From assembly GCF_014892515.1 (NCBI RefSeq), contig NZ_JADBGR010000054.1:62001-126000 (forward strand): a DNA stretch of 64,000 nucleotides. Direction: 5' to 3'. Positions 18,624 through 29,598 of this stretch are shown piece after piece. Below the pieces are notes generated by a model, which saw nothing but the letters and a program-made list of their open reading frames with translations, was not told the DNA's origin and did not search any database. Position 1 is the stretch's first letter. Each line of letters begins with the position of its first letter. Source of the DNA: Myceligenerans pegani (GTDB lineage: Bacteria; Actinomycetota; Actinomycetes; Actinomycetales; Cellulomonadaceae). A program made the position numbers and the translations under genes.

Positions 18624-19838
18624 TCACACCGCCGCGCGCAGTGCCTCCACCCGGTCCGTGCGCTCCCACGTGAAGCCCGGCAGGTCCCGGCCGAAGTGCC
18701 CGTAGGCGGCGGTGCGGCGGTAGATGGGGCGCAGCAGGTCCAGGTCGCGCGTGATCGCGGCCGGCCGCAGGTCGAACACCTCACGGATCGCGGCCTCGAT
18801 GCGCGCGGGCGGCACGGTCTCGGTGCCGAACGTCTCCACGTACAGGCCCACCGGGTGCGCCTTGCCGATCGCGTACGCCACCTGCACCTCGCACCGGCGC
18901 GCGAGCCCGGCGGCGACCACGTTCTTCGCCACCCACCGCATCGCGTACGCGGCCGACCGGTCCACCTTCGACGGGTCCTTGCCGGAGAACGCCCCGCCGC
19001 CGTGCCGCGCCATGCCGCCGTAGGTGTCCACGATGATCTTGCGGCCCGTCAGGCCCGCGTCACCCTGCGGCCCGCCGACGACGAACTTGCCGGTGGGGTT
19101 CACGATCAGGCGGGCGTCGGCCACCCGCAGGCCGGACTCGGCCGCGGCAGCGGCCAGCACCGGCCCGATCACCTTCTCCGCGATCTCGCGGGTGAGCTTC
19201 TCCTGGACGACGTCCGGGTCGTGCTGCGTGGACAGCACCACCGTGTCCACCGCCACCGCGCGATCGCCGTCGTACCCGATGGTGACCTGCGTCTTGCCGT
19301 CCGGCCGCAGCCCCAGCAGCTCCCCCGACTTGCGCACCGCGGCCAGCCGCTCCGAGAGCCGGTGCGCCAGCCACACCGGCAACGGCATCAGCGAGGCCGT
19401 CTCGTCCGACGCGTAGCCGAACATCAGCCCCTGGTCGCCCGCACCCTGCGCGTCCAGCGGATCCCTCTCGAGCCCTGGTCCGGACGAGTCGTCCCGGCCC
19501 TCCAGCGACTTGTCCACGCCCTGCGCGATGTCCGGACTCTGCTGACCGATCGACACCGACACGCCGCACGAGTCCGCGTCGAACCCGATCGCGCTGGACG
19601 TGTACCCGATCTCCCGCACCACGTCCCGCACGATCTGCGGGATCTCGACGTAGGCCTCGGTGGTCACCTCGCCCGCCACGTGCACGAGCCCGGTGGTCAC
19701 CATCGTCTCCACCGCGACCCGCGAGGCGGGATCCTGCTCGAGCAGGGCGTCCAGGATCGCGTCGGAGATCTGATCGCACACCTTGTCCGGGTGCCCCTCG
19801 GTCACGGACTCCGAGGTGAACAGACGCAGATCACTCAT
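18624..19838 (-). CDS. metK: S-adenosylmethionine synthase
   Basis: 404 residues. It makes SAM from methionine and ATP. Signatures: [52 protein letters not shown]. Start: the ATG at 19838 is preferred to the GTG two codons upstream (19844) because a promoter-like TCGGCA-17-TAGTCT ends seven bases before it, which would give a leaderless mRNA starting at this ATG. The insertion [18 protein letters not shown] before GAGDQ is typical of actinobacterial MetK. Confidence 0.96.
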   Translation of the reverse strand: MSDLRLFTSESVTEGHPDKVCDQISDAILDALLEQDPASRVAVETMVTTGLVHVAGEVTTEAYVEIPQIVRDVVREIGYTSSAIGFDADSCGVSVSIGQQSPDIAQGVDKSLEGRDDSSGPGLERDPLDAQGAGDQGLMFGYASDETASLMPLPVWLAHRLSERLAAVRKSGELLGLRPDGKTQVTIGYDGDRAVAVDTVVLSTQHDPDVVQEKLTREIAEKVIGPVLAAAAAESGLRVADARLIVNPTGKFVVGGPQGDAGLTGRKIIVDTYGGMARHGGGAFSGKDPSKVDRSAAYAMRWVAKNVVAAGLARRCEVQVAYAIGKAHPVGLYVETFGTETVPPARIEAAIREVFDLRPAAITRDLDLLRPIYRRTAAYGHFGRDLPGFTWERTDRVEALRAAV

Positions 19839-19845
19839 GGACACC

Positions 19846-19874
19846 AGACTACGGTCTCAGCACGCGAATGCCGA
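19846..19874 (-). promoter_or_regulatory. Putative metK promoter (TCGGCA-17-TAGTCT), leaderless
   Basis: Minus strand: a -35-like TCGGCA (19874-19869), 17-base spacer, and -10 TAGTCT (19851-19846) fitting TAnnnT. Seven bases separate the -10 from the metK ATG, the spacing expected for a leaderless transcript. Confidence 0.45.
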
Positions 19875-19950
19875 CATCCGAGGGATGAGACACCGCTCAC
19901 CCGCGGGCCGCCGGCCCTGTGAGCTCCGCCCACGCCCTCCGGGCCGTGTC

Positions 19951-21288
19951 TCAGGGCCGTGTCTTCAGGACCGCGTCCCACACGGCGTCGGCCACGACGC
20001 GCTTCGACCCGGCGGCCCGCGTCACGACCTCGCCCGCCCCGTCCAGCACGGTCACCTCGTTCGATGCCGCACCGAACCCCCGGTCCCGTCCCACCGCGTT
20101 CACCACCAGCAGGTCGGCGCCCTTGCGCCGCGCCTTCTCGCGTCCGTGCTGCAGCACGTCCCCGGCCGCGTCCCCGGTCTCCGCGGCGAAACCCACCACG
20201 ACCTGGCCCGCGTGGCGGCGCTCGCGGGCCAGTCCCGCGAGGATGTCCGGGTTCTCCACGAGGCGGATCGGTTCGGGCGGCCGGCCGGGCACCTTCTTGA
20301 TCTTCGCGTCCGGGGTGTTCTCGGGGCGGAAGTCGGCGACGGCGGCGGCCATCACCACGACGTCGGCGGTGGTGGCGGCCGCGTGCACGGCGTCGGCCAG
20401 TTCCGCGGTGGAGCCCACGTGGACGACGGCGACACCGTCCGCGGACTCTGCCGCGCCGGGTCCCTCCGCGCGGTTCGCGGCCGGGAGGTCCCGCAGGACG
20501 GAGTCGTCGACGTTGGCGGCCACAAGGGTGACGCGGGCGCCGCGCGCGGCGGCGGCGGCCGCCAGGGCCACGCCCTGCCTGCCGCTGGACCGGTTGCCGA
20601 TGAAGCGTACGGGGTCGATGGGCTCGCGGGTGCCGCCGGCGGAGACGACGACGTGCCTCCCGGCCAGGTCGCGCGTCGCGGCGACGCTCAGGCTGTGGTC
20701 TCCCGCGTCGCCGGGCTCCGCCGCCGGGGCACTCGTTCCTCGCGCTCCGCCGTCTTCGCCACGCCTTCCGGCGACGCTCAGGGCTTGGCGCGCGATGTCC
20801 TCGGGCTCGGGCAGGCGCCCGGGGCCGCTGTCCTTGCCGGTGAGCCGGCCGCTGGCGGGCTCGATGACGTGCACGCCGCGCTCGCGGAGGGTGGCGACGT
20901 TGGCGCGGGTGGCCGGGTGCTCCCACATCTCGGTGTGCATGGCGGGGGCCATGACCACGGGGCAGCGGGCGGCCAGCAGGGTGCTGGTGAGCAGGTCGTC
21001 GGCGCGGCCGGCCGCGGCGCGCGCGATCAGGTCGGCGGTGGCGGGTGCGACGACGATCAGGTCGGCGCCCTGTCCGAGGGCGACGTGCTGCACGCCGGGG
21101 ACGTCGTCGAACACCTCAGTGGTCACGGGCTCGCCGGACAGCGCCTCGAAGGTGGGCGCGCCGACGAACCGCAGTGCCGCCTCGGTGGGGATGACGCGGA
21201 CCGCGTGTCCTTGTTCGCGCAGCAGGCGCAGCAGGAGGACGGCCTTGTAGGCGGCGATGCCGCCGCTGACGCCCAGCAGGATCCGCAT
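19951..21288 (-). CDS. coaBC: Bifunctional phosphopantothenoylcysteine decarboxylase / phosphopantothenate-cysteine ligase
   Basis: 445 residues, coenzyme A synthesis. The N-terminal flavoprotein CoaC half has GVSGGIAAYKAV, PAMHTEMWEHP and SGRLTGKDSGPGRLPEP. The C-terminal CoaB half has SAGGTREPIDPVRFIGNRSSGRQG, AAAVADFRPE and the KIKK loop. A 25-30 residue Gly/Ala/Asp-rich spacer lies between the halves, where LSVA occurs twice because of a short direct DNA repeat (GCGACGCTCAGG near 20679 and 20772). It is cotranscribed with rpoZ and gmk upstream. Confidence 0.95.
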   Translation of the reverse strand: MRILLGVSGGIAAYKAVLLLRLLREQGHAVRVIPTEAALRFVGAPTFEALSGEPVTTEVFDDVPGVQHVALGQGADLIVVAPATADLIARAAAGRADDLLTSTLLAARCPVVMAPAMHTEMWEHPATRANVATLRERGVHVIEPASGRLTGKDSGPGRLPEPEDIARQALSVAGRRGEDGGARGTSAPAAEPGDAGDHSLSVAATRDLAGRHVVVSAGGTREPIDPVRFIGNRSSGRQGVALAAAAAARGARVTLVAANVDDSVLRDLPAANRAEGPGAAESADGVAVVHVGSTAELADAVHAAATTADVVVMAAAVADFRPENTPDAKIKKVPGRPPEPIRLVENPDILAGLARERRHAGQVVVGFAAETGDAAGDVLQHGREKARRKGADLLVVNAVGRDRGFGAASNEVTVLDGAGEVVTRAAGSKRVVADAVWDAVLKTRP

Positions 21289-21334
21289 GCGTGGCCTCGG
21301 TGTGTCGGGCTCGGGTGGCCGGGGTGCCGGCGGC

Positions 21335-21664
21335 TCAGCCCGGGAACTCGGGCAGCGCCTGGGCCGCCTCGGCCTCGGCCTGCTTGCGCGCCTCCACCTC
21401 GGCGGGGTCGACCTCCTCGATGGTCAGGAGGCCCTGGTTGATCTCGCGCATCGCGATGGACAGGGGCTTCTCCTGGTTGCGCGCCTCGACGAGGGGGCCG
21501 ACGTTCTCCAGCAGGCCCTCGTTGAGCTGGGAGTAGTACGCGTTGATCTGGCGGGCCCGCTTGGAGGCGTACAGCACGAGGCCGTACTTCGACTCGGTGT
21601 GGGCGAGCAGTTCGTCGATCGGCGGGTCGGTGATGCCCTCGGGCCGTGCGACGGATCCAGCCAT
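21335..21664 (-). CDS. rpoZ: RNA polymerase omega subunit
   Basis: 109 residues, the small RNA polymerase assembly subunit. Recognisable by [31 protein letters not shown] and the conserved [15 protein letters not shown]. The ATG has a well-spaced GGAG. A minus-strand TAGACT (21718-21713) 49 bases upstream suggests its own promoter in addition to read-through from gmk. Confidence 0.96.
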   Translation of the reverse strand: MAGSVARPEGITDPPIDELLAHTESKYGLVLYASKRARQINAYYSQLNEGLLENVGPLVEARNQEKPLSIAMREINQGLLTIEEVDPAEVEARKQAEAEAAQALPEFPG

Positions 21665-21712
21665 GATGCAGCTCCAGGAAGTTCGGGGGTTACGGGGAAA
21701 AGTCCGCGGGCC

Positions 21713-21718
21713 AGTCTA
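21713..21718 (-). promoter_or_regulatory. Putative -10 box (TAGACT) of rpoZ
   Basis: Fits TAnnnT and is identical to the candidate -10 upstream of efp. The hexamer 17 bases upstream (GTGTCG) is only a weak -35. Confidence 0.35.
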
Positions 21719-21804
21719 CCTGCCCGCACGACCGCCGACACGGCGGGGCGGGGTCCGGCGCCGGAACGGGCGCCGATCACGCGTGGCGGGCACGTACTGA
21801 GGGG

Positions 21805-22470
21805 TCACCGGTCCCCGGCCGCCGGCCGGGTCGCGGCGACGCGCGGACGCGACGCAGGGATGCCCGCGGGGGCGGAGCCCGGCGGGCCGGGAGCGCAGAG
21901 CATCACGGACATGAGTTCGTCCGTGGCGCGGTGCACCTCGTCGTTGACGATCGTGACGTCGAACTCGCTCTCGGCGGCGAGCTCGACGTGCGCGGTGCGC
22001 AGCCGGCGTGCGCGTTCCTCGGGGCCCTCGGTGCCGCGTCCGACGAGCCGGCGTTCGAGCTCGGCGAAGCTGGGCGGGGCGAGGAACACGAAGCATGCGT
22101 CGAGGCCGTCCATCGACTGGACGGCCTCGCGCACCTGCCGTGCGCCCTGGAGGTCGATCTCCAGGAGCACCGGCACACCGGCCTCGAGCTTCTCCTCGAC
22201 GGGGCCGCGTGGTGTGCCGTAGCGGTTCTTCCCGTGGACGACGGCCCATTCGAGCATCTCGCCGGCCTCGACGAGGCGGTCGAACTCGTCGTGGCTCACG
22301 AACCGGTAGTGGACGCCGTCCACCTCGCCGGGGCGTGGCGACCGGGTGGTCGCCGACACCGAGAGCCACACCTGCGGGTACCGCTCACGCACGTCCGCGG
22401 AGACGGTCCCCTTGCCGACTGCCGTCGGCCCGGCCAGGACTGTCAGCCGGGCGGGGGTTGTGGTGGAAAT
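21805..22470 (-). CDS. gmk: Guanylate kinase with apparent ATT start codon
   Basis: About 221 residues. Phosphorylates GMP to GDP. The P-loop [10 protein letters not shown] (residues 13-22), [13 protein letters not shown] and GVHYRFV are present, followed by a long Ala/Pro-rich C-terminal tail. No ATG, GTG or TTG exists between the upstream in-frame stop and the P-loop. The ATT at 22470-22468 gives [15 protein letters not shown], the expected N-terminus, with GAGAGG ten bases upstream and only one base after the mihF stop. A CTG at residue 9 is the only other option and lacks a ribosome site. The next standard start (GTG, residue 27) would delete the P-loop. Confidence 0.9.
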   Translation of the reverse strand: MSTTTPARLTVLAGPTAVGKGTVSADVRERYPQVWLSVSATTRSPRPGEVDGVHYRFVSHDEFDRLVEAGEMLEWAVVHGKNRYGTPRGPVEEKLEAGVPVLLEIDLQGARQVREAVQSMDGLDACFVFLAPPSFAELERRLVGRGTEGPEERARRLRTAHVELAAESEFDVTIVNDEVHRATDELMSVMLCAPGPPGSAPAGIPASRPRVAATRPAAGDR

Positions 22471-22471
22471 T

Positions 22472-22783
22472 TCAGCCGAACCTCTCGATCAGGGCCGCGG
22501 ACTGGTGCGGCCCCAGGCCGCGCACGCGGCGCGTCTCGGCGATCCCGATCTCCTCCATGATCGCCTTCGCCTTCACCTTACCCACTCCGGGCATGGACTC
22601 CAGCAGGGAGACGACCTTGAGCTTGCCGACGACGTCGTCCGTCCTGCCCTTCTCGATGACCTCCTTGAGGGAGCCCTGCGAGTACTTCAGCTTGTTCTTG
22701 ATCTCGGCGCGCACACGACGGGCTTCGGCCGCCTTCTCGAGTGCGGCTGCACGCTGCTCAGGGGTGAGGGGAGGGAGTGCCAC
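22472..22783 (-). CDS. mihF: Actinobacterial integration host factor (mIHF)
   Basis: 103 residues. The small nucleoid-associated DNA-binding protein found only in actinobacteria (Rv1388 type). [23 protein letters not shown] begins the protein; [17 protein letters not shown] and TRRVRGLG are the conserved DNA-contacting parts. GTG 22783 is preferred to the GTG three codons upstream because AGTAGG is eight bases before it and homologues begin with ALPPLT. It heads a transcript into gmk, one base downstream. Confidence 0.95.
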   Translation of the reverse strand: MALPPLTPEQRAAALEKAAEARRVRAEIKNKLKYSQGSLKEVIEKGRTDDVVGKLKVVSLLESMPGVGKVKAKAIMEEIGIAETRRVRGLGPHQSAALIERFG

Positions 22784-22848
22784 GCAAGTCACCTACTCAG
22801 GTTGTGGACGGTTGGCCCGTCCGTGGGTCTTTCGAGACTGCTGCATCG

Positions 22849-22877
22849 AAAGTAGTCATGACTTCCCTGGTCGGCAA
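22849..22877 (-). promoter_or_regulatory. Putative mihF-gmk promoter (TTGCCG-17-TACTTT)
   Basis: Minus strand: -35 TTGCCG (22877-22872), exactly 17 bases, -10 TACTTT (22854-22849). This predicts a leader of about 60 bases before mihF. It is the best-formed promoter-like pair I see in the window. Confidence 0.5.
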
Positions 22878-23111
22878 TCCAGAACCCCCCGCGTGGCGCA
22901 CATTTCCGCAACCCTTCACGTCTGCCGAACATCCCATCAAGAGCATTTCACCGTAAAGGGTATGTAGAATGCGCCAAAAGTCCTGGTCGCCGCCGTGTCA
23001 ACCCTCCTGGGTACGGCGGGAGTGTGATGTCCGTCACGTGGTACGGGTTTTCCCGGACGCCGGGCATGGCGGCGCCTGGTATGGCCACGGCCGGCCGGGG
23101 ACGGCGCGAGC

Positions 23112-23147
23112 CCGGGGGCCGGCGGTTCGCTGCCCGCCGGCCCCCGG
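23112..23147 (-). terminator. Strong hairpin terminator of the pyr operon
   Basis: A perfect 14-bp GC stem (CCGGGGGCCGGCGG / CCGCCGGCCCCCGG) with an 8-base loop begins 20 bases after the pyrF stop. It has no U-tract, as is usual for actinobacterial hairpin terminators, and separates the pyr operon from mihF. Confidence 0.75.
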
Positions 23148-23167
23148 CGGTGCCGGGGTGGTGCCGG

Positions 23168-24136
23168 TCAGCCGCGCAGTGCGCGGGTGGCGGTCTCGGC
23201 GGCCCGGCGGGCGGCCGTGCGCAGGGCCTCGGGTGCGGGTCCGGCGCGCAGGATCCCGCGGGAGGAGGACGCGAGGACCCGGTGGCGCGCGTCGCCGAAG
23301 GTCGTGGCGAGTTCTTTCTCCCCCGCGCCCTGGGCGCCGACGCCGGGGGCGAGCAGCGGCCCGTTCACGGCGGCCAGGTCGGTGCCGGTGGCCGCGGCGG
23401 CGTCACCGATCGTGGCGCCGACGACCAGGCCCACCGAGCCCATCGGCGTGACGCCGGCGTTGCGCGCGGCGGCGTGGGCCGCCACGGCCGCGGCCACCGT
23501 CGGGGCGACCGTCGTCGCGGGTGCCGGTTCGGCGCCGTGGCCGGGCGCGGCACTCGTGCGCGCGTGCTGGACCTCCCGGCCCTGCGGGTTGGAGGTGAGG
23601 CACAGCACGAACAGGCCGCGGCCGGTGGCGGCGGCCAGGTCGACGGCGGGGTCCAGGGACCCGAACCCGAGGTAGGGCGAGACGGTCAGCGCGTCACCGG
23701 CCAGCGGCGAGCCGTCGCGCAGGAACGCGTCGGCGTAGGCGGCCATGGTCGAGCCGATGTCGCCGCGCTTGGCGTCCACGATCGTGAGCGTGCCGGCCGC
23801 ACGGGCGGCCGCGAGGGTCTCCTCCAGCGCCGCCAGCCCGGCCGACCCGTGCCGCTCGTAGAACGCGGCCTGCGGCTTGAACGCGGCCACGTGCCCGGCA
23901 AGCGCCTCCACGACCCGCAGCGAGAACTCCCGCACCCCGGCGGCCGTGTCCGCCAGCCCCCAGGAGGCCAGCAGCGTGGCGTGCGGGTCGATCCCGGCGC
24001 ACAACGGCCCGTGGTCGTCCATCGCCGCGGCCAGCCGCGCGCCGAACGGCGCCGCCGTCGTCGCCCCGTCCCGATCGGCCGGTACGCTCGAAGCGGTCCC
24101 GGCCGACGACGACGGCGCGGGCGGGGCCGCGCTCAT
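23168..24136 (-). CDS. pyrF: Orotidine 5'-phosphate decarboxylase (type 2)
   Basis: 322 residues. Last step of UMP synthesis. The catalytic Lys-Asp segment [19 protein letters not shown] marks the actinobacterial type 2 group; [17 protein letters not shown] and [12 protein letters not shown] are further signatures. It carries an Ala/Ser-rich N-terminal extension (~25 residues) and an Ala-rich insert around residues 195-215. The ATG overlaps the carB stop (ATGA). Confidence 0.95.
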   Translation of the reverse strand: MSAAPPAPSSSAGTASSVPADRDGATTAAPFGARLAAAMDDHGPLCAGIDPHATLLASWGLADTAAGVREFSLRVVEALAGHVAAFKPQAAFYERHGSAGLAALEETLAAARAAGTLTIVDAKRGDIGSTMAAYADAFLRDGSPLAGDALTVSPYLGFGSLDPAVDLAAATGRGLFVLCLTSNPQGREVQHARTSAAPGHGAEPAPATTVAPTVAAAVAAHAAARNAGVTPMGSVGLVVGATIGDAAAATGTDLAAVNGPLLAPGVGAQGAGEKELATTFGDARHRVLASSSRGILRAGPAPEALRTAARRAAETATRALRG

Positions 24137-27100
24137 ACGAGCACCTCCCGCTCCGGCCGGCGTCCGGCCTCACCGGAACCGTCCCCGTCCGGCTCGCCCG
24201 TGCCGGCAGCCGCCCGCCGCGCGAGCGTCGCGGCGGTGTGCTCCTGCAGACTGGCCACGGCGAACGGGCCGCCACGGACCGCCTCGATGCCCTGCACCGC
24301 CGCGGCGAGCTGATCCACGGTGGTGACGATCGGCCGGTCGGTCGCCGTGGTGGCCGCGCGGATCTCGTAGCCGTCGGCGCGGGCACCCTGCCCGGACGGG
24401 GAATTGACCACCAGGTCGACCTGCCCGTCCAGGATGAGGTCGACGATCGTCGGCTCGCCCTGCGGCCCCTTGCCCGCGGAGTACTTGCGCACCACCTGCG
24501 CCTCGATACCGTTGCGGCGCAGCACCGTGGCCGTGCCCGACGTCGCCAGCACCGTGAACCCGATCTCCGCCAGCTTCTTCACCGGGAACACGACATGCCG
24601 CTTGTCCCGGTCGGCCACCGACACGAACACCGTGCCCGACGTCGGCAGCCCGCCGAAAGCGGCCGCCTGCGACTTCGCGAACGCGCGCGGGAAGTCCTTG
24701 TCGAACCCCATCACCTCACCCGTGGACCGCATCTCCGGCCCGAGCACCGTGTCCACCACGATCCCCGCACGGGTACGGAACCGCTTGAACGGCAGCACGG
24801 CCTCCTTCACCGCCAGCGGCGCGTCCAGGTCCAGCGTGCCACCATCACCCTCCGCGGGCAGCAGCCCGGACGCGCGCAGCGCCGCGATGCTCTCCCCCAC
24901 CATCACCCGCGCCGCCGCCTTCGCCAGCGGCGTCCCGGTCGCCTTGGACACGAACGGCACCGTACGCGACGCGCGCGGGTTCGCCTCCAGCACGTACAAC
25001 ACGTCCGACACCAGCGCGTACTGCACGTTCAGCAGCCCGCGCACCCCCACACCCCGCGCGATGGCCTCGGTCGAACGCCGGATCCGCTCGATCTCCGCCT
25101 CCGACAGCGACACCGGCGGCAGCACGCACGCCGAGTCCCCCGAATGGATCCCCGCCTCCTCGATGTGCTCCATCACCCCGCCGAGGAACAACTCCTCCCC
25201 GTCGTACAGCGCATCGACGTCGATCTCCATCGCGTCGTCCAGGAACCGGTCGATCAGCAGCGGCGCCGGCAACGTGCCCGGCGCCCCCACCGACACCGCC
25301 TCCGACAGCGCCCGCTCCACGTACTCCGTCAACTGCTCACCCGAGTACACGATCTCCATGCCACGCCCGCCCAGCACGTACGACGGCCGCACCAGCACCG
25401 GGAACCCGATCCGACCGGCCACCTCCCGAGCCTGCCCCAGCGTGCGCGCCGTACCGAACGCCGGAGCCGGCAGACCCGCATCCTGCAGCACCTGACCGAA
25501 CACGCCACGGTCCTCGGCCGCGTCGATCGACTCCGGACTCGTCCCCAGGATCGGCAGACCCGCATCCGCCAGCCGCTGCGCCAGCCCCAGCGGCGTCTGC
25601 CCGCCCAACTGCACGATGATCCCCTTGACCGGCCCGGCCGCCACCTCCGCCAGGTACACCTCCAGCACGTCCTCGAACGTCAACGGCTCGAAGTACAACC
25701 GGTCCGACGTGTCGTAGTCCGTCGACACCGTCTCCGGGTTGCAGTTCACCATCACCGTCTCGTACCCGGCCTCCGCCAACGCCAGGGTCGCGTGCACGCA
25801 CGAGTAGTCGAACTCGATCCCCTGCCCGATCCGGTTCGGCCCCGACCCCAGGATGATCACCGCCTCCCGCTCCCGCGGCGCCACCTCCGACTCCTGGTCG
25901 TAGGACGAGTAGTGATACGGCGTCGCCGCCGCGAACTCCGCCGCGCACGTGTCCACCGTCTTGTACACCGGCCGCACCCCCAGCGCGTGCCGCACCTCCC
26001 GCACCGTCACCTCACCGGCCGGACCCATGTCCCGCAACCGCGCGATCTGCGCGTCCGACAAACCGTGCCGCTTCGCCTCCCGCACGACGTCGGCCGTGAG
26101 CGTGGCGCTCGCGGCCACGACGGCGGCCTGCTCGTTGATCAGCAGGATCTGGTCCAGGAACCACGGGTCGATCCCGCTGGCCGCGTGCACCCGGTCGATC
26201 AGGTCACCCGCCGCCGTCCCGCCCGGCTCGGCCGCCGCGCGCAACACCTGCTGCACCTGCACGAGCCGCGACTCGGTGGGCCGCTCGATCTCCCGCAGCA
26301 GCTCCTCCAGCCGCTCGCCCGACGGCGCGGCACCGTCCCAGTGGAACGTCACCCCGCCCTTGTCGATCGACCGCAGCGCCTTGCCCAGCGCCTCGGTGAA
26401 GTTCCGGCCCAGCGCCATCGCCTCGCCCACCGACTTCATGGTCGTGGTCAGCGTGTCGTCGGCGGCCGGGAACTTCTCGAACGCGAACCGCGGCACCTTC
26501 ACCACCACGTAGTCCAGCGTCGGCTCGAACGACGCCGGCGTCACCCGCGTGATGTCGTTCGGGATCTCGTCCAGCGTGTACCCCACCGCCAGCTTCGCCG
26601 CGATCTTCGCGATCGGGAACCCCGTCGCCTTCGACGCCAGCGCACTCGACCGCGACACACGCGGATTCATCTCGATCACGATCACCCGCCCCGTGGCCGG
26701 GTCCACGGCGTACTGGATGTTGCAGCCACCCGTGTCCACACCCACCTCACGGATCACCGCGATACCGATGTCCCGCAGCTTCTGGTACTCCCGGTCCGTG
26801 AGCGTCATCGCCGGGGCCACCGTCACCGAGTCACCCGTGTGCACACCCACGGCGTCCACGTTCTCGATCGAGCAGACCACCACGACGTTGTCGTCCTTGT
26901 CCCGCATCAGCTCCAGCTCGTACTCCTTCCACCCGAGGATCGACTCCTCCAGGAGCACCTCCGTGGTCGGCGAGTAGTGCAGCCCCTGCCCCACGATCCG
27001 ACGCAGGTCCTCCTCGTCGTACGCCAGCCCGGACCCCAGGCCACCCATCGTGAACGAAGGACGCACCACCATCGGGTACCCGAGCGTGCCGGCCGCCTCC

Positions 27101-27567
27101 AGCGCCTCCTCGACGGAGTGCACGATCTCGCTGCGCGCCGACTCACCCCCGCACCGCTCCACGACCCGCTTGAACTGCTCACGATCCTCACCCTTCTGGA
27201 TCGCGGGAATGTTCGCGCCGATCAGCTCCACGCCGTACTCCGCTAGCACCCCGGCCTCGTGCAACGCGATCGCCGCGTTCAGCGCCGTCTGACCACCCAG
27301 CGTCGGCAGCAGCGCATCCGGCCGCTCCTTCGCGATGATCGACGTCAGCACCTCCGTCGTGATCGGCTCCACGTACGTCGCATCCGCGAACTCCGGATCC
27401 GTCATGATCGTGGCCGGGTTCGAGTTCACCAGGACGACCCGCAGGCCCTCCTCCTTCAGCACCCGGCACGCCTGCGTCCCCGAGTAGTCGAACTCGCACG
27501 CCTGCCCGATCACGATCGGACCCGACCCGATCACCAGAACCGAGGAAATATCGTTCCGACGAGGCAT
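24133..27567 (-). CDS. carB: Carbamoyl-phosphate synthase, large subunit
   Basis: 1144 residues. Two ATP-grasp halves convert bicarbonate, ammonia (from CarA) and two ATP to carbamoyl phosphate, for both pyrimidines and arginine. Signatures: [30 protein letters not shown] cut at its start, [27 protein letters not shown], and in the second half [17 protein letters not shown] and [18 protein letters not shown]. The C-terminal MGS-like regulatory domain ([17 protein letters not shown]) binds UMP/ornithine-type effectors in the family. Its ATG overlaps the carA stop by one base (TGATG). Confidence 0.97.
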   Translation of the reverse strand: MPRRNDISSVLVIGSGPIVIGQACEFDYSGTQACRVLKEEGLRVVLVNSNPATIMTDPEFADATYVEPITTEVLTSIIAKERPDALLPTLGGQTALNAAIALHEAGVLAEYGVELIGANIPAIQKGEDREQFKRVVERCGGESARSEIVHSVEEALEAAGTLGYPMVVRPSFTMGGLGSGLAYDEEDLRRIVGQGLHYSPTTEVLLEESILGWKEYELELMRDKDDNVVVVCSIENVDAVGVHTGDSVTVAPAMTLTDREYQKLRDIGIAVIREVGVDTGGCNIQYAVDPATGRVIVIEMNPRVSRSSALASKATGFPIAKIAAKLAVGYTLDEIPNDITRVTPASFEPTLDYVVVKVPRFAFEKFPAADDTLTTTMKSVGEAMALGRNFTEALGKALRSIDKGGVTFHWDGAAPSGERLEELLREIERPTESRLVQVQQVLRAAAEPGGTAAGDLIDRVHAASGIDPWFLDQILLINEQAAVVAASATLTADVVREAKRHGLSDAQIARLRDMGPAGEVTVREVRHALGVRPVYKTVDTCAAEFAAATPYHYSSYDQESEVAPREREAVIILGSGPNRIGQGIEFDYSCVHATLALAEAGYETVMVNCNPETVSTDYDTSDRLYFEPLTFEDVLEVYLAEVAAGPVKGIIVQLGGQTPLGLAQRLADAGLPILGTSPESIDAAEDRGVFGQVLQDAGLPAPAFGTARTLGQAREVAGRIGFPVLVRPSYVLGGRGMEIVYSGEQLTEYVERALSEAVSVGAPGTLPAPLLIDRFLDDAMEIDVDALYDGEELFLGGVMEHIEEAGIHSGDSACVLPPVSLSEAEIERIRRSTEAIARGVGVRGLLNVQYALVSDVLYVLEANPRASRTVPFVSKATGTPLAKAAARVMVGESIAALRASGLLPAEGDGGTLDLDAPLAVKEAVLPFKRFRTRAGIVVDTVLGPEMRSTGEVMGFDKDFPRAFAKSQAAAFGGLPTSGTVFVSVADRDKRHVVFPVKKLAEIGFTVLATSGTATVLRRNGIEAQVVRKYSAGKGPQGEPTIVDLILDGQVDLVVNSPSGQGARADGYEIRAATTATDRPIVTTVDQLAAAVQGIEAVRGGPFAVASLQEHTAATLARRAAAGTGEPDGDGSGEAGRRPEREVLV

Positions 27568-28898
27568 CAGTGCTCCTCCTCAATCTCGTGGCCGGCCGGC
27601 ACGGACCCACCGGACGCCGCCAGCCGCGGCGGCCACACCCCCGGCTCCGTCATCAACCCGACGAACCGATCGAACAAGTACGCCGCATCATGCGGCCCGG
27701 CCGCCGCCTCCGGGTGGTACTGCACCGAGAACGCCGGCAGATCCAGACACGTCAACCCCTCCACCACCTGATCGTTCAACCCCACATGAGACACCACCAC
27801 ACGGCCGTACCGGCCCCCCTCGTGCGGAGCCGTCGACACCGCCGCCCCACCCGACCCGTCCGACACCGGCGCATCCACCGCGAACCCATGATTGTGCGCC
27901 GTCACCTCCACCTTCCCCGTCGTCCGATCCAGCACCGGCTGATTGATCCCCCGATGCCCGTACCCCAGCTTGAACGTCCCGTACCCCAGCGCCCGCCCCA
28001 GGATCTGATTCCCGAAACAGATCCCGAAGAACGGAATCCCCCGATCCAGCACCGCACGCAACAACCCCACCTCGTGCTCCGCCGCATCCGGATCCCCCGG
28101 ACCGTTCGAGAAGAACACACCCCGCGCCGCCCCCTCCGGCAACCCTTCGAACACCGCCAGCACATCCTCGACCGACGAACTCTGCGGCACCACCACCACA
28201 CGCACCCCACGCTCCGCCAGCCGCCGCGGCGTCATCGCCTTGATCCCCAGATCCACCGCGACCACCGTCGCCACCGGAGCCCTCCCCGCGAACTCCCCCG
28301 ACGGCTCCACCACGTACACCTCCCGCGTGGACACCTCCGGCGCCAGATTCGCCCCCGCCATCTGCGGCGACGCCCGCACCTCCGCCACCAGGTCCGACAC
28401 GGGGCGCTCGCGGGTCCGCCCTCCGGGCCCGGTCTCGAACAGGGCGTCACCGGAGAAGATCCCGGCCCGCATCACGCCCTCCTCGCGCAGCCGCCGGGTC
28501 AGTGCCCGCGTGTCCAGGCCGCTCACGCCGACGACACCCTGGGCCGCCAGTTCCTCGTCCAGGGACCGGCGCGCGCGCCAGTTCGACACCCGTCGTGCGG
28601 GGTCGCGGACCACGTACCCGGACACCCAGATGCGGGCGGATTCCGGGTCGTCGTCGTTCACGCCGGTGTTGCCCACGTGCGGCGCCGTCATCACGACGAT
28701 CTGCCGGTGGTACGACGGGTCGGTGAGCGTCTCCTGGTAGCCGGTCATCCCGGTGGAGAACACGAGCTCGCCGAACGTGGAACCGGTCGCGCCGTAGGCG
28801 CGTCCCGTGAAGGTGCTGCCGTCCTCCAGGACGAGCGCGGCACGCGTGAGCTCCGCTGCCGGAGCCGTCGGAGCCGCAAGGTCAGTTGTCGTCGTCAT
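27567..28898 (-). CDS. carA: Carbamoyl-phosphate synthase, small (glutaminase) subunit
   Basis: 443 residues. Releases ammonia from glutamine for CarB. The N-terminal domain has [16 protein letters not shown]; the class I glutaminase domain has [10 protein letters not shown], the nucleophile in [11 protein letters not shown] and the His/Glu pair in VQYHPEA. The ATG at 28898 lies 17 bases inside the upstream gene. The extra N-terminal ~20 residues are low complexity. Confidence 0.96.
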   Translation of the reverse strand: MTTTTDLAAPTAPAAELTRAALVLEDGSTFTGRAYGATGSTFGELVFSTGMTGYQETLTDPSYHRQIVVMTAPHVGNTGVNDDDPESARIWVSGYVVRDPARRVSNWRARRSLDEELAAQGVVGVSGLDTRALTRRLREEGVMRAGIFSGDALFETGPGGRTRERPVSDLVAEVRASPQMAGANLAPEVSTREVYVVEPSGEFAGRAPVATVVAVDLGIKAMTPRRLAERGVRVVVVPQSSSVEDVLAVFEGLPEGAARGVFFSNGPGDPDAAEHEVGLLRAVLDRGIPFFGICFGNQILGRALGYGTFKLGYGHRGINQPVLDRTTGKVEVTAHNHGFAVDAPVSDGSGGAAVSTAPHEGGRYGRVVVSHVGLNDQVVEGLTCLDLPAFSVQYHPEAAAGPHDAAYLFDRFVGLMTEPGVWPPRLAASGGSVPAGHEIEEEH

Positions 28899-29598
28899 CG
28901 AGTGTTCCCCCGGTGGTGCTGGGTGCCTGGTCGTGCTGAACGTTCTGCTGCTGTGTGTACTCCTGCTCGGAGTACTGCTGTCGGGACTGTCGCCGGGTGT
29001 CGTCGCGCGCCGCGGTGCCGGTGCGGTCGGCCGCGATCAGGTGCCGGATCGCGTCCACGAGCCGGCCGCGGTCCGTGGCGTGCCGGGTACGCAGTCCGGT
29101 GTCGAGCAGGACGGGGCCCTCGCCCGGCGAGCCGGGCCCGCCCGCGCCGTCGTCGGACACCGCCCACGACACCACGACGAGCCCGTCGGCACCGACGTAC
29201 TTGCCCGCCATACCCGGCGCGAGCTGCGCCGACCGGATCGTGCCGACCGGGATCCACAGGTCCCGCGTACCGTCGCGCTCCACGAACACGCCCGAGTCCA
29301 GCACACTCACGCGCGCCAGCGCCCGGTCGCCGAGCTGATGCGCACCCACGCGCGCCAGCCAGTCCCCGTGCAGCGTGCTCGAGACGTACGTCGCCTCGAC
29401 CGGACCGAACACCGGCTCCGGCCCCGTGGCCAGCGCACCCCCGAACGCCGCCGCGACCTCCGCGGGGACCTCCGGGGGCGCCGGGACCACCGCGCTCGTG
29501 CGCGACGCCAGCCGCCTGCGGCCCGTCAGCACCAGGTACAGCAGCGCGAGACCGATCACGACCCAGATCGCCACGGCCACCGGCATCGGAAGGTTCAT
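28882..29598 (-). CDS. PH-like-domain membrane protein of the pyr operon
   Basis: 238 residues. One N-terminal membrane helix (about 5-24, [19 protein letters not shown]) is followed by a soluble PH-like domain (about 60-190) with [22 protein letters not shown], and then a Gln/Ser/Asp-rich tail ending DDDDN. It corresponds in position to Rv1382 between pyrC and carA. Function is unknown; its fixed place in actinobacterial pyr operons suggests a link to pyrimidine metabolism that is not established. It overlaps both neighbours. Confidence 0.8.
   Translation of the reverse strand: MNLPMPVAVAIWVVIGLALLYLVLTGRRRLASRTSAVVPAPPEVPAEVAAAFGGALATGPEPVFGPVEATYVSSTLHGDWLARVGAHQLGDRALARVSVLDSGVFVERDGTRDLWIPVGTIRSAQLAPGMAGKYVGADGLVVVSWAVSDDGAGGPGSPGEGPVLLDTGLRTRHATDRGRLVDAIRHLIAADRTGTAARDDTRRQSRQQYSEQEYTQQQNVQHDQAPSTTGGTLDDDDN

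Larger units (their letters stand above)
22784..23167. other. Intergenic region mihF-pyrF (384 bp), no gene seen
   Basis: Holds the mihF promoter at its left and the pyr-operon terminator at its right. The middle (about 22880-23110) is less GC-rich on its left side and contains no open frame I can support. In mycobacteria this position carries PE/PPE genes; nothing equivalent is here. Confidence 0.6.

Noticed and set aside
24238-27246. Very long plus-strand open frame opposite carB (about 1000 codons)
   Set aside because: Arg/His-rich shadow of the high-GC carB codons, with no family similarity; carB on the other strand is complete.
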